Shown: positions 55,804 through 64,000 of the stretch, piece by piece
Layout: the number at the start of each line of letters is the position of its first letter
How positions within the stretch are numbered: position 1 is the first letter of the stretch
Source: Pseudomonas sp. ATCC PTA-122608
Lineage (GTDB): Bacteria; Pseudomonadota; Gammaproteobacteria; Pseudomonadales; Pseudomonadaceae
Direction of reading: 5' to 3'
NCBI RefSeq assembly: GCF_001952855.1
Contig: NZ_LPNO01000054.1
Coordinates: forward strand, 77,124-141,123
DNA: 64,000 bases
The notes under the pieces: model-generated
The model's database searches: none
The model's input: only the letters and a program-made list of their open reading frames with translations
Told to the model about the DNA's origin: nothing
Program-made: the position numbers and the translations under genes

Positions 55804-56141
55804 GATGGAACCGCTGAGAATTAAACACGGAGCGGAATCCTAATGAAACAGCGCGTAACCCGATGACCGCCTAATCCTGTAACTGCGTGGGAAAAATCCG
55901 AAACAACTCATCACCCCCCCAAAGATGAAAGAAATTTCATGCAGCGAGCCATGGAATTCAACGCTGAGCGCCCGAATCCGGTGCTATAAATCCACTCACG
56001 CACCAAAATGAAACATTTTGGAATAATTTCCTGCGCCATCAGGTGGCACATGCCGCCTGCCTACAGGGAATTCCTACTCTTCGCGTGGTTGGCAAGACCC
56101 TTGCTCTAGCTTGCTTATCGCTCATAGCTGGAAGCTTTCTG
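55804..56141. promoter_or_regulatory. Spacer before ureE, holding an 8-bp-arm inverted repeat
   Basis: The 338-bp region contains a C-run near 55915, an AT-rich tract and, at 56003-56021, CCAAAATGAAACATTTTGG, a perfect 8-bp inverted repeat with a 3-base centre. The repeat lies about 120 bp before the ureE ATG, a place for an operator. An in-frame extension of ureE upstream through 56043 is present but not protein-like. No other coding frame is convincing. Confidence 0.5.
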
Positions 56142-56642
56142 ATGTTGGTGATCCACCGCCGAATCGCCCCCGAACCCGTCTGGGCCGCCGAGTTGCTGCT
56201 GAACTTCGAAGCCCGCAGCAAAAGCCGCCTGCGCTGTTTCAGTGCCGACGGAGAAGACGTCGGCCTGTTCCTGGAGCGCGGCCAATCGCCGCTGCACGAT
56301 GGCGAATTCCTACAGGCCGAAGACGGACGTGTCGTACGCGTATGTGCCCGCCCTGAACAACTGTTGCACGTCACCTGCAGCAGTGCCTTTGAACTGACCC
56401 GCGCGGCCTATCACCTGGGCAATCGCCACGTGGCGCTGCAAGTGGGTGACGGCTGGCTGCGCCTGCTGGATGACTACGTGCTCAAGGCCATGCTCGATCA
56501 GTTGGGCGCGACAACCGAGACCATCGAGGCCCCCTTCCAGCCGGAACACGGTGCCTATGGCGGTGGCCACCACCATTCCCGCCATGGCGACGAAGACTTC
56601 AACTACCCGCCCAAGCTGCACCAGTTCGGCGTACGTCTATGA
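56142..56642 (+). CDS. ureE: Urease accessory protein UreE, nickel metallochaperone
   Basis: A 166-residue protein that binds Ni(II) and hands it to the UreDFG-apourease complex. The opening MLVIHRRIAPEPVWAAELLL and the central GDGWLRLLDDYVLKAMLDQL are family-like. The tail has the nickel-binding His cluster GGGHHHSRHGDED. ATG 56142 is selected because UreE proteins begin here; the longer frame has unrelated residues. It overlaps ureF by four bases and starts the second urease operon. Confidence 0.95.
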   Translation: MLVIHRRIAPEPVWAAELLLNFEARSKSRLRCFSADGEDVGLFLERGQSPLHDGEFLQAEDGRVVRVCARPEQLLHVTCSSAFELTRAAYHLGNRHVALQVGDGWLRLLDDYVLKAMLDQLGATTETIEAPFQPEHGAYGGGHHHSRHGDEDFNYPPKLHQFGVRL

Positions 56643-57313
56643 ACCCAGCCTGGGCGCTGTTGCGTCTGGCCAGTCCGCAGCTGCCGATTGGTGGCTATAG
56701 CTATTCCCAGGGTCTGGAAATGGCCGTGGAGCAAGCTCGCGTGACCGACCCGGCGAGTGCCGGGCGCTGGATCAGCGATCAACTGTTGCTCAACCTGGCG
56801 CGCTTCGAAGCGCCGCTGCTGCTCGCCCACTGCGAGGCCGCTGCTGAACAGGATTGGCCGCGCCTCGCGCAGTTGTGTGAAGAACACCGCGCCAGCCGCG
56901 AGACCCGCGAGCTGTACCAGGAAAGCCGGCAGATGGGTTATTCGCTGCATCAACTGCTCAACGGTTTGCCGGAGCTGGATGATGACGCGCGGGCGTTTCT
57001 CGCGCTGCGACCCGAACCGCACCTGGCCCTGGGCTGGGCGCTGGCCGCCCGCGCCTGGCAGATCAGCCCCGATGACGCCCTGGCTGCCTGGTTGTGGAGC
57101 TGGCTGGAAAACCAGCTGGCGGTGCTGATGAAGACTCTGCCACTGGGCCAGCAAGCCGCTCAACGCCTGACCAGTGAACTGCTGCCGCTGCTGCAACAAG
57201 CCCAGCAAAGCGCCAGCCAACTCGACCCCAATCATTACGGCAGCGCCGCCTTTGGCCTGTCCCTGGCGTGCATGGCCCATGAGCGCCAGTACAGCCGCCT
57301 GTTCCGTTCCTAG
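56639..57313 (+). CDS. ureF: Urease accessory protein UreF
   Basis: A 224-residue all-helical protein that acts in the UreDFG activation complex, probably gating the GTPase of UreG. The start MNPAWALLRLASPQLPIGGY and SYSQGLEMAVE are diagnostic. Length is normal. It overlaps ureE by four bases (ATGA) and ends 23 bases before ureG. Confidence 0.95.
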   Translation: MNPAWALLRLASPQLPIGGYSYSQGLEMAVEQARVTDPASAGRWISDQLLLNLARFEAPLLLAHCEAAAEQDWPRLAQLCEEHRASRETRELYQESRQMGYSLHQLLNGLPELDDDARAFLALRPEPHLALGWALAARAWQISPDDALAAWLWSWLENQLAVLMKTLPLGQQAAQRLTSELLPLLQQAQQSASQLDPNHYGSAAFGLSLACMAHERQYSRLFRS

Positions 57314-57336
57314 GGCACTTTATCTTGGAGAATCAC

Positions 57337-57951
<615 letters not shown>

Positions 57952-57975
57952 TCAACCCCAACAAGGAGCCTGTCC

Positions 57976-58548
57976 ATGCGCCTCAATACACTTCTCGCCG
58001 CCGCAGCGTTGCTGCTCACTCCCGCCCTCGCCTTCGCCCACCCCGGCCATGGCGACAACGGCCTGGTGGCCGGCATCAGTCACCCGCTGGGCGGCATCGA
58101 CCACTTGCTGGCGATGGTCGCCGTGGGCCTGTGGGCCGCTCAACAAAAAGGCGCCGCACGCTGGGCGCTGCCGTGCACCTTTGTCGGCACCATGCTGATC
58201 GGCGGGATGCTGGGCTTTGAAGGGCTGGAACTGCCGGCGCTGGAAAGCGGGATTGCCGCGTCGGTGCTGGCGCTGGGCCTGGCGGTTGCGCTGGCAGTGC
58301 GTCCGCCGTTGTTCGTGGCGGTGGCGGCGACTGCACTGTTTGCGCTGTTCCATGGCGTGGCGCATGGCTTGGAGCTGCCGGACATGTCCAGCCCTTGGGC
58401 GTATGCCATAGGGTTTGTGGGTGCGACGGCGGTTCTGCATGCGGCGGGCTATGCCGTGGTGCGTTTCCTGCCAGCAGCGGCAGCACCGTTGGTGCGGGTG
58501 GCTGGTGCGGCGTCGGCGGCGACTGGGGTTTGGTTGCTCGCTGCCTGA
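57976..58548 (+). CDS. ureJ: HupE/UreJ family nickel-transport-like protein
   Basis: A 190-residue membrane protein with an N-terminal signal-like helix ending AFA, then the family motif HPGHGDNGLVAGISHPLGGI with HPLGGIDHLLAMVAVGLWA (His/Asp ligands). Six helices follow. HupE/UreJ proteins help nickel entry for hydrogenase or urease. It closes the ureEFG group and starts 24 bases after ureG with an AAGGAG site. Nickel transport is known for related proteins and inferred here. Confidence 0.9.
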   Translation: MRLNTLLAAAALLLTPALAFAHPGHGDNGLVAGISHPLGGIDHLLAMVAVGLWAAQQKGAARWALPCTFVGTMLIGGMLGFEGLELPALESGIAASVLALGLAVALAVRPPLFVAVAATALFALFHGVAHGLELPDMSSPWAYAIGFVGATAVLHAAGYAVVRFLPAAAAPLVRVAGAASAATGVWLLAA

Positions 58549-58570
58549 TTTTCGGTGCTCCTGAGGGCCT

Positions 58571-58654
58571 CTTCGCGAGCAAGCCCGCTCCCACATTCGA
58601 CTGCATTCCAACAATGGAACTCGATCGAATGTGGGAGCGGGCTTGCTCGCGAAG
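58571..58654. repeat. Paired REP element
   Basis: cttcgcgagcaagcccgctc and its inverse ending gctcgcgaag flank a short core. It lies between the HupE/UreJ gene and the AGE epimerase gene. Confidence 0.9.
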
Positions 58655-58730
58655 GCGGCAGTAAAGACAACACCGATCCCAAGCCTGATACCATGTCGCG
58701 CAAACACCCCTGCCGTGACGACGCCAGCCG

Positions 58731-59861
58731 ATGCCCATCGCTCCAAGCTCCGCCCTCAAGCCTCAATTGACCGCTGTGTTGACGCACTTCCACGACCTGA
58801 TCGTGCCGCTCTGGCATGGCCCGGGCTGGAATGCCGACCTGGCGCTGCCCTATGAGGCCCTGGACGCCGATCATCGGCCTTTGCCCCCGCAACGCTACCG
58901 CGCCATGGCCTGCGCACGGCAGTTGTACCTGTTCGCCAGCCTGATAGGAGAGCCCGGCGCAGCCTTTGCCGAGGAGCGCGCCGCCGCACTGTTCCGCTCC
59001 CTGCAACGGCACTTCCACGACGCGGAGCACGGCGGCTGGTTCTACAGCATCGACGCCCACGGCAAGCCGCTGGATAAACGCAAAGACCTCTACACCCACG
59101 CCTTCATCATCTTTGCCTGCGCCCACTATTGGGCCAAGGTGCGTGAATCGCTGGCGGAGTCGGTACTCGATGCCGCCCTGGAAGTGGTTGCCGAACGCTT
59201 CGCCACCGGCGACGGCCTGTACGAAGCGGTGCTGGAACGTAACTGGTCATCCCTCAAGTCCGGCCCTCTGCAAAACCCGTTGATGCACCTCGCCGAAGGC
59301 TTCCTCGCCACGCTGGCCGTGCGTGAAGACGCCGTAACCCAAGACGCACTGGTGGACCTGGCCAACGCCATGCAGAAGCGCTTCATCGACCGCCAACAGG
59401 GCGTAATGATGGAAAAACCGCTGGGCGCTGTGGATAACTGGTTTGAGCCGGGGCACCAGTTCGAATGGTTCTTCCTGCTGGAATCTTCGGACTTGTTGCG
59501 GGGCACGCCGCTGCACGCATCGTTGAACAAAGCGTTCACCTATGCCGAGCAAAAGGGTGTGGATAAAGTGACTGGCGCGGTCAGCGGAATGCTGGCCCTG
59601 GACGGCAGCGTACGCGACGGCACCCAGCGTATCTGGGCCCAGGCCGAATACCTGCGGGCGCTGACCTTGCGGCCCAACAGTGAAGCCGTGCTGCAACGCC
59701 AATTGCTGGCGTTGCAGCAGCGCTTCCTGCACGACAAAGGCTGGAATGAGTGCCTGGATGCCAAGGGGCACGTGAGCCGACGGGACATGCCGTCGACCAC
59801 GCCGTACCACTTGGCGACGTGTTACCTGGGCCTTACGCAATCCATTTGCGATCCCCGGTAA
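58731..59861 (+). CDS. AGE family epimerase/isomerase
   Basis: A 376-residue (alpha/alpha)6-barrel protein of the N-acylglucosamine 2-epimerase / mannose isomerase (YihS-like) superfamily. Landmarks are RYRAMACARQLYLFASLIGE near residue 56, GGWFYSIDAHGKPLDKRKDL, YTHAFIIFACAHYW, NPLMHLAEGFLA and EPGHQFEWFFLLES, which carry catalytic His residues of the family. It likely interconverts hexoses such as mannose/fructose or an N-acyl sugar; the sugar cannot be set from sequence. It overlaps the converging CDF gene by 29 bases. Confidence 0.88.
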   Translation: MPIAPSSALKPQLTAVLTHFHDLIVPLWHGPGWNADLALPYEALDADHRPLPPQRYRAMACARQLYLFASLIGEPGAAFAEERAAALFRSLQRHFHDAEHGGWFYSIDAHGKPLDKRKDLYTHAFIIFACAHYWAKVRESLAESVLDAALEVVAERFATGDGLYEAVLERNWSSLKSGPLQNPLMHLAEGFLATLAVREDAVTQDALVDLANAMQKRFIDRQQGVMMEKPLGAVDNWFEPGHQFEWFFLLESSDLLRGTPLHASLNKAFTYAEQKGVDKVTGAVSGMLALDGSVRDGTQRIWAQAEYLRALTLRPNSEAVLQRQLLALQQRFLHDKGWNECLDAKGHVSRRDMPSTTPYHLATCYLGLTQSICDPR

Positions 59862-60738
59862 AACTGATCGTCAGCCAGCGCGCCGCGTCCGGCTTGCCGA
59901 GTCCTGTGGATATTTCTTCGCGCAGCCCGTCCAGGGTGGCGACGTTATCCACCGGGTAATCCGCCGGCAGCACCACATGAATCTCGATAAACCGCGCCCG
60001 CCCGTGCTTCTGCACGTAGGACACGTAGTCGTCGAAACCATGCCTGGCCTGGGCCGCATCCATCACTTCGCGCACTTTGCCGTCCAGTTGGTCCGGCACA
60101 ATCCCCAGCACATCCCGTAGCGCCGGGCGCAGGATCTTGAAGGCCGGCGCCAGCATGCTCAACGCCAGCAGGATCAGGATCAACGGGTCGACATACACCG
60201 CCCACTGCCCATAGCCCTGGGACTTGAGCAACAGCGCCGCCAGGAAGCTCACCAGCAGCCCCACCGACAGCATCGCGTCCACCAGCCAGCTGATGTTGTC
60301 GAACTGGATCAGCGACGACTTGAGCGTGCGATTGCGATAACGCACATAAAAGAAATAGGCGAACTCGACGACGGTAAACACCGCCGCGTAGATGATCACC
60401 AGGCCCAACTCGATATCGCGCCCGCCATTGATAATGCCGAACACACCGTTGAGAAACGCATAGATGGCGATCAACAGCAGGAAACTGCCCTCGATCAACA
60501 GCACCATCGGCTCCAGGTGCCAGTAGCCGAACTGGAAACGTTCGTTGCTTTTCTTGGCGATCAGCTTGGCCGTGATCAGCATCAGCACCTTGATGGCCGT
60601 GGCGATCAGCGAGAAAAAGCCGTCGAATAAAATCGATTGGGCGCCCGACACCACACCCGTGACAATCCCGGCGATCGCTACGGCGAACATCAGGATGGTC
60701 GATTGTTTGAGCAGCGACTGCTCACCTCGGTTACTCAC
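59833..60738 (-). CDS. Cation diffusion facilitator family transporter
   Basis: A 301-residue metal-cation/proton antiporter. Six helices occur in the first 200 residues (e.g. STILMFAVAIAGIVTGVVSG, GFFSLIATAIKVLMLITAKL), with acidic residues in SILFDGFFSL and SWLVDAMLSVG that stand in for the usual D/H metal sites. A cytoplasmic CTD follows (RFIEIHVVLPADYP). The start is GTG 60738, chosen for the perfect AGGAGG at 60743-60748; an earlier in-frame ATG lacks one. Substrate probably Zn, Fe or Mn; unproven. Confidence 0.87.
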   Translation of the reverse strand: MSNRGEQSLLKQSTILMFAVAIAGIVTGVVSGAQSILFDGFFSLIATAIKVLMLITAKLIAKKSNERFQFGYWHLEPMVLLIEGSFLLLIAIYAFLNGVFGIINGGRDIELGLVIIYAAVFTVVEFAYFFYVRYRNRTLKSSLIQFDNISWLVDAMLSVGLLVSFLAALLLKSQGYGQWAVYVDPLILILLALSMLAPAFKILRPALRDVLGIVPDQLDGKVREVMDAAQARHGFDDYVSYVQKHGRARFIEIHVVLPADYPVDNVATLDGLREEISTGLGKPDAARWLTISFTGDRKWIA

Positions 60739-60852
60739 ATATCCTCCTGTCAAAACCTTTGAACCGCACAACGCGGCGGGGTTTTCAGGGGTGGAGTGTA
60801 CCTTATGTCCTGTTTTGGCCGATTTGCCGCATATTCAAGGCTGACAAAAACC

Positions 60853-60947
60853 TGTGGCGAGGGAGCTTGCTCCCGCTGGGGCGCGGAGCGGCCCTAGCTT
60901 TTTTGGGGCCGCTTCGCAGCCCAGCGGGAGCAAGCTCCCTCGCCACA
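60853..60947. repeat. Paired REP element of the gtggcgaggg type
   Basis: tgtggcgagggagcttgctc and its inverse (gagcaagctccctcgccaca) flank a core gcgcggagcggcc...ggccgcttcgc that is itself complementary, giving one long hairpin. It lies between two leftward genes. Confidence 0.9.
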
Positions 60948-60961
60948 ACAGCTCGACGAAA

Positions 60962-61729
60962 TTAGCCCTTGGCGCCACGCTCAATCGCAAACCCGGCCCA
61001 GGTCTGGCTGACCGGCATCAGTTCCAGACGGTTGATGTTCACGTGCGCCGGGGTGTTCAGCACCCAGAAGATCGTGTCCGCAATGTCCTGTGGCTGGATC
61101 GGCTCGGCACCGGCATAAGTCGCGTCATAACGCGACTGGTCACCGGCAAACCGCACCAGGGAGAACTCGCTTTCGCACAGGCCGGGCTCAATGTTGGTCA
61201 CGCGCACGCCGGTGCCTTGCAAGTCACACCGCAGGTTCAGCGAGAACTGTTTGACGAAGGCCTTGGTGCCGCCATACACGTGGCTGCCCGGGTACGGGTA
61301 GCTGCCAGCGATGGAACCAAGGTTGATGATGCCGGCGCCACGGCCGTGGGCGATCAGGCGCGGCAACAGCAGGCTGGTGGTGGTCAGCAGGCCCTTGATG
61401 TTGGTGTCGACCATGGTTTCCCAATCGTCGAGGCTGCACTTGGGCGCAGGGTCGGTGCCCACCGCCAGGCCGGCGTTGTTGATCAGCCCGCGCAGCGTGG
61501 CGAAGGACGGCGGCAGGTTGGCGATCGCCTCTTCCATGGCCTTGCGGTCACGTACGTCCACCACCAGGCCGAGTACTTCGGTCTGCTTGGAGAGCTCGGC
61601 GCACAGGGCGTTCAGACGCTCTGCGCGACGGCCGGTGAGCACCAGTTTCCAGCCGGCTTCGGCAAAACGGCGGGCACAGGCTTCGCCGAAACCGGAGGTC
61701 GCGCCAGTAATAAACAGCGTATTGGACAT
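60962..61729 (-). CDS. YdfG-type short-chain dehydrogenase
   Basis: A 255-residue SDR enzyme. The NADP-binding motif is TGATSGFG (residues 9-16) with Arg33-type selectivity in TGRRAER, then NNAGLA, the catalytic Ser/Tyr/Lys in GSIAGSYPYPGSHVYGGTKAF, and EPGLCESEFSLVRF after it. These match E. coli YdfG, which oxidises 3-hydroxy acids such as L-allo-threonine and reduces malonic semialdehyde. Length is standard. It is a single gene; the next 0.8 kb upstream has no gene. Confidence 0.92.
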   Translation of the reverse strand: MSNTLFITGATSGFGEACARRFAEAGWKLVLTGRRAERLNALCAELSKQTEVLGLVVDVRDRKAMEEAIANLPPSFATLRGLINNAGLAVGTDPAPKCSLDDWETMVDTNIKGLLTTTSLLLPRLIAHGRGAGIINLGSIAGSYPYPGSHVYGGTKAFVKQFSLNLRCDLQGTGVRVTNIEPGLCESEFSLVRFAGDQSRYDATYAGAEPIQPQDIADTIFWVLNTPAHVNINRLELMPVSQTWAGFAIERGAKG

Positions 61730-62403
61730 GGTGTTCTCCTTGCAGGGCTACGAGGTAAAAAATCAGCCAGCAGAATGCCCGGCTGCCGGGCTGGCGGCAA
61801 CTGATACACGCTGTGGACACAGGTGAACGCGGCTCATACTGTACGAAATTCAACCAATCGCCCGGGAGCCATACAGGCCGTGGCGTGCAGCCATGTGCGC
61901 GCACCTTATCCACAGCCCCGTCCACAGTCTTTGGGGGCAAGTGCAAAAGCTGAAAGCCGCGGTGTACAAGGCTTTCAGCACGATTCAAAAAGTTTTTTGC
62001 TTGACCTGGACCAAGCCATATGTAGCCCGGTTCAAAACAGTGCAACTAGAACGATGGCTCCAGGCCAGTCATTCCGGCCTCTGCGGCACTCTTTCCAGAG
62101 TTTAGTCACAGACTTATCCACAGGCCGGAGTGACATATTCCGGTCATATACCTGTGTCTTTAAACAGGTTGACAAAATCCTCGGGTGGTCGCGAAAAACT
62201 CACTGTTCAATAAACAACCACCACGCTACAAGCCACGAAAACAAAGGCCTCCAGCCAGCTACTCCCACGTTACCCACAGCCGGTTCCACAGTGGCTGGGG
62301 ACAAGTCAAAACTGTGACAAAACAGGGATTTGCGGCGGCTATATGTCGCGCTTTGGCAGGTGGCTGGATTTGTTGTCCACAATTTGCTGCAAGCGCAAAA
62401 AAC
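61730..62403. other. Non-coding stretch with a cluster of DnaA-box-like sites
   Basis: No convincing gene lies here. Two perfect DnaA boxes TTATCCACA are at 61906-61914 and 62114-62122. Near matches follow: TTACCCACA (62270-62278), GGTTCCACA (62282-62290), TTGTCCACA (62373-62381), CCGTCCACA (61918-61926) and, on the other strand, GTGTCCACA (61812-61820). An AT-richer tract (aaaaagttttttgc, near 61987) and a 9-bp stem CTGAAAGCC/GGCTTTCAG (61950-61978) are also present. It may bind or titrate DnaA, or encode an RNA. It is not next to dnaA or rpmH, so it is not taken as the chromosome origin. Confidence 0.5.
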
Positions 62404-62504
62404 TGTAGGAGCGAGCGTGCTCGCGAAGAGCGTTAACGATGACGCGGGCATTCAGAATGAACGCGGCGCCCTCAGGTTCTTCGCGAGCAAGCTCGCTCCT
62501 ACAG
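62404..62504. repeat. Paired REP element
   Basis: ctgtaggagcgagcgtgctc and its near-perfect inverse ending gctcgctcctacag flank a variable core just downstream of the LivF-type gene. It is the gtaggagcgag subtype with one arm base changed. Confidence 0.9.
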
Positions 62505-62520
62505 AGGGTCCAACTGGGGA

Positions 62521-63237
62521 TCAGTGCCCGCCGAGGTAGGCGTTACGCACCTCCTCATTCACCAGCAGCTCCTTGCCGGTGCCTGTAAGGCGAATCTCGC
62601 CGTTGACCATCACGTACGCCCGGTCCGACAAGCGCAGCGCATGGTTGGCGTTCTGCTCCACCAGGAAGATGGTCATGCCGGTAGACGCCAGCTCCCGCAG
62701 CGTGGCGAAGATCTGCTTCACCACAATCGGCGCCAGCCCCAGGCTCGGCTCGTCCAGCAGCAACAGCTTGGGCCGGCTCATCAGCGCGCGGGCGATCGCG
62801 AGCATCTGCTGCTCACCACCGGACATGGTCATCGCCCGCTGGTTACGCCGCTCCTTGAGCCGCGGAAACAGCTCGAACATCCGCTGCATGTCCTCGGCGG
62901 CGAACTTGTCGCCAATCGGGATGGTGCCCATCAGCAGGTTTTCCTCGACGGTCATGTCGGGGAACACCCGCCGCCCTTCCGGCGACTGCGCAATGCCGTT
63001 GGAGGCGATGTAGTGGGACGACTTGTGGGTAATGTCGACGCCGCGGTAGATGATCTGCCCGGACTCGGCCCGTGGCTGGCCAAAGATCGACATCAGCAGC
63101 GTGGATTTACCCGCGCCGTTGGAGCCGATCAGGCTGACGGTTTCGCCTTCGTTGATGTGCAGCGAGACTTTCTTCAAGGCCTGGATCGGGCCGTAGAACA
63201 CGTCCAGGTCTTTCAGTTCGAGGATTGGCTCACTCAT
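62521..63237 (-). CDS. livF: LivF-type ABC transporter ATPase (branched-chain amino acid family)
   Basis: A 238-residue ATPase. Walker A is IGSNGAGKSTLLMSI (residues 37-51), the Q-loop region is IAQSPEGRRVFPDMTVEENL, the signature MSGGEQQMLAIAR and Walker B LLLLDEPSLGLAPIV. These mark the LivF subfamily. It overlaps the upstream livG-type gene by four bases. The set resembles PA4909-PA4913-like transporters as I recall them; the true substrate among branched-chain or related amino acids is not fixed by sequence. Confidence 0.9.
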   Translation of the reverse strand: MSEPILELKDLDVFYGPIQALKKVSLHINEGETVSLIGSNGAGKSTLLMSIFGQPRAESGQIIYRGVDITHKSSHYIASNGIAQSPEGRRVFPDMTVEENLLMGTIPIGDKFAAEDMQRMFELFPRLKERRNQRAMTMSGGEQQMLAIARALMSRPKLLLLDEPSLGLAPIVVKQIFATLRELASTGMTIFLVEQNANHALRLSDRAYVMVNGEIRLTGTGKELLVNEEVRNAYLGGH

Positions 63238-64000
63238 ACCAGCTCCTCTTCATCTGCGCCCAGGTAAGCCGCGATCACTTTAGGATCGTTGCGGATCGCT
63301 TCCGGGCCGCCTTCAGCAATCACGTTGCCGTGGTCCAGCACCACGATGTGGTCGGAAATACTCATTACCATGCCCATGTCGTGTTCGATCAGCACCACCG
63401 TCAGGTCGTGTTCGTCCCGCAGCAGACGAATCATCGCGCTGAGGGCTTCGGTTTCCTGGGGGTTGAGGCCGGCAGCCGGTTCGTCGAGGCAGATGATCTG
63501 CGGCCGGGTGCACATGGCGCGGGCGATTTCCAGGCGGCGTTGTTGGCCGTAGGACAGCTCGCCGGCGAGGCGGTTGGCGCAGTCCACCAGGTCCACCACT
63601 TCCAGCCAGTAAAACGCATGGTCGAGGGCATCGCTTTCAGCCTTGCGGTAACCCTTGGTGTTGAGGATGCCCGCGAGCATGTTGCGGTTGACCCACATGT
63701 GTTGGGCCACCAGCAGGTTCTCCACCACCGACATTTCCTTGAACAGGCGAATGTTCTGGAAGGTGCGCGCCAAACCGGCACGGTTCACCAGGTGGGTGCC
63801 GCCGAACATCTTGTAGAACACCCGGCTGAAGAAGCTTTTCGGTGAAACAAAGTCGGTGACCTTGAAGCGCTCGCCCAGCAGTTGGATCACGTTGGTCTGC
63901 TTGCCGCGCACATTGAGTTCGATCTTGCCGCCGGAGGCTTTGTAGAAACCGGTCAGGCAGTTGAACACCGTGGTCTTGCCAGCGCCGTTGGGGCCGATCA
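63234..64000 (-). CDS. livG: LivG-type ABC transporter ATPase, 5' end cut by window edge
   Basis: The window ends inside Walker A (IGPNGAGKTTVFNCLTGFYK). The visible part has an inserted segment after Walker A of the LivG kind (ARTFQNIRLFKEMSVVENLL), the signature ELSYGQQRRLEIARAM, Walker B IICLDEPAAGLNPQE and LIEHDMGMVMSISDHIVVLD. It pairs with LivF. The true start lies beyond 64000, so the GTG inside the visible part is not the start. Confidence 0.92.
   Translation of the reverse strand, partial: IGPNGAGKTTVFNCLTGFYKASGGKIELNVRGKQTNVIQLLGERFKVTDFVSPKSFFSRVFYKMFGGTHLVNRAGLARTFQNIRLFKEMSVVENLLVAQHMWVNRNMLAGILNTKGYRKAESDALDHAFYWLEVVDLVDCANRLAGELSYGQQRRLEIARAMCTRPQIICLDEPAAGLNPQETEALSAMIRLLRDEHDLTVVLIEHDMGMVMSISDHIVVLDHGNVIAEGGPEAIRNDPKVIAAYLGADEEELV

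Noticed and set aside
56044..56060. TGGCAC-like sigma-54 element before ureE
   Set aside because: TGGCAC is followed by a GC pair two bases too far downstream for the -24/-12 spacing, and no TTGC is present.
61730..62403. Chromosomal replication origin
   Set aside because: DnaA boxes are present, but dnaA, dnaN, rpmH and gyrB are absent, so oriC cannot be claimed.

Overview
The window is high-GC bacterial chromosome from the genus Pseudomonas, most likely the P. fluorescens group. Three things support this. Paired REP elements of the gtgggagcgggcttgctcgcg, gtaggagcgagcttgctcgcg and gtggcgagggagcttgctccc kinds are scattered through it. There is a full urt-ure urea block with a GNAT gene between ureA and ureB. 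As far as I can recall, much of the gene order resembles the P. aeruginosa PAO1 segments around PA2906-PA2914 and PA4864-PA4913. Both edges cut genes: cobG on the left and a livG-type gene on the right.

Layout. 0-3.3 kb holds cobalamin biosynthesis genes (cobG leftward; cobL and cobK rightward). 3.4-4.8 kb is a less GC-rich patch with a small protein/PIN-domain pair and a DUF6124 gene behind a long structured leader. 4.97-10.0 kb is a copper cassette: DUF2946, PCu(A)C chaperone, DUF2946, OprC-type receptor, PepSY membrane protein. 10.1-15.2 kb is a TonB receptor plus a FecCD-type ABC importer behind a Zur-like palindrome. 15.2-25.8 kb is two giant leftward genes built from nine and seven tandem DUF4329-like modules. 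25.9-36.3 kb is urtABCDE-ureD-ureA-GNAT-GNAT-ureB-ureC with a sigma-54-type promoter in front. 36.6-42.6 kb is one very large dermonecrotic-toxin/LRR/NEL ubiquitin-ligase effector. 42.6-56 kb is housekeeping and accessory material: cbpA-cbpM and a YegD-type Hsp70, AI-2E family permease, PsiF, AraC and an EamA exporter, an SMR protein, an azoreductase and LysR pair, a ferritin-like protein, AsmA, a repeat-rich exported protein, DesT and NlpC/P60. 56.1-58.5 kb is the second half of the urease locus (ureE-F-G and a HupE/UreJ protein). 58.7-64 kb has an AGE epimerase, a CDF transporter, a YdfG-type dehydrogenase, a 0.8 kb non-coding stretch with a cluster of DnaA-box-like sites, and livF/livG.

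How the genes work together. The urea block is self-contained: Urt imports urea, UreABC hydrolyses it, UreD/E/F/G insert nickel and UreJ probably brings nickel in. The sigma-54 promoter fits nitrogen control. The copper and Zur-box regions are two separate outer-membrane-to-cytoplasm metal uptake routes lying side by side. The least explained parts are the paired DUF4329 module arrays, the 2-kilo-residue NEL effector, the attenuator-like leader of the DUF6124 gene, the PIN pair and the DnaA-box cluster. Six of the twelve REP-type elements lie inside apparent operons. No tRNA, rRNA, CRISPR, integrase or transposase was seen.
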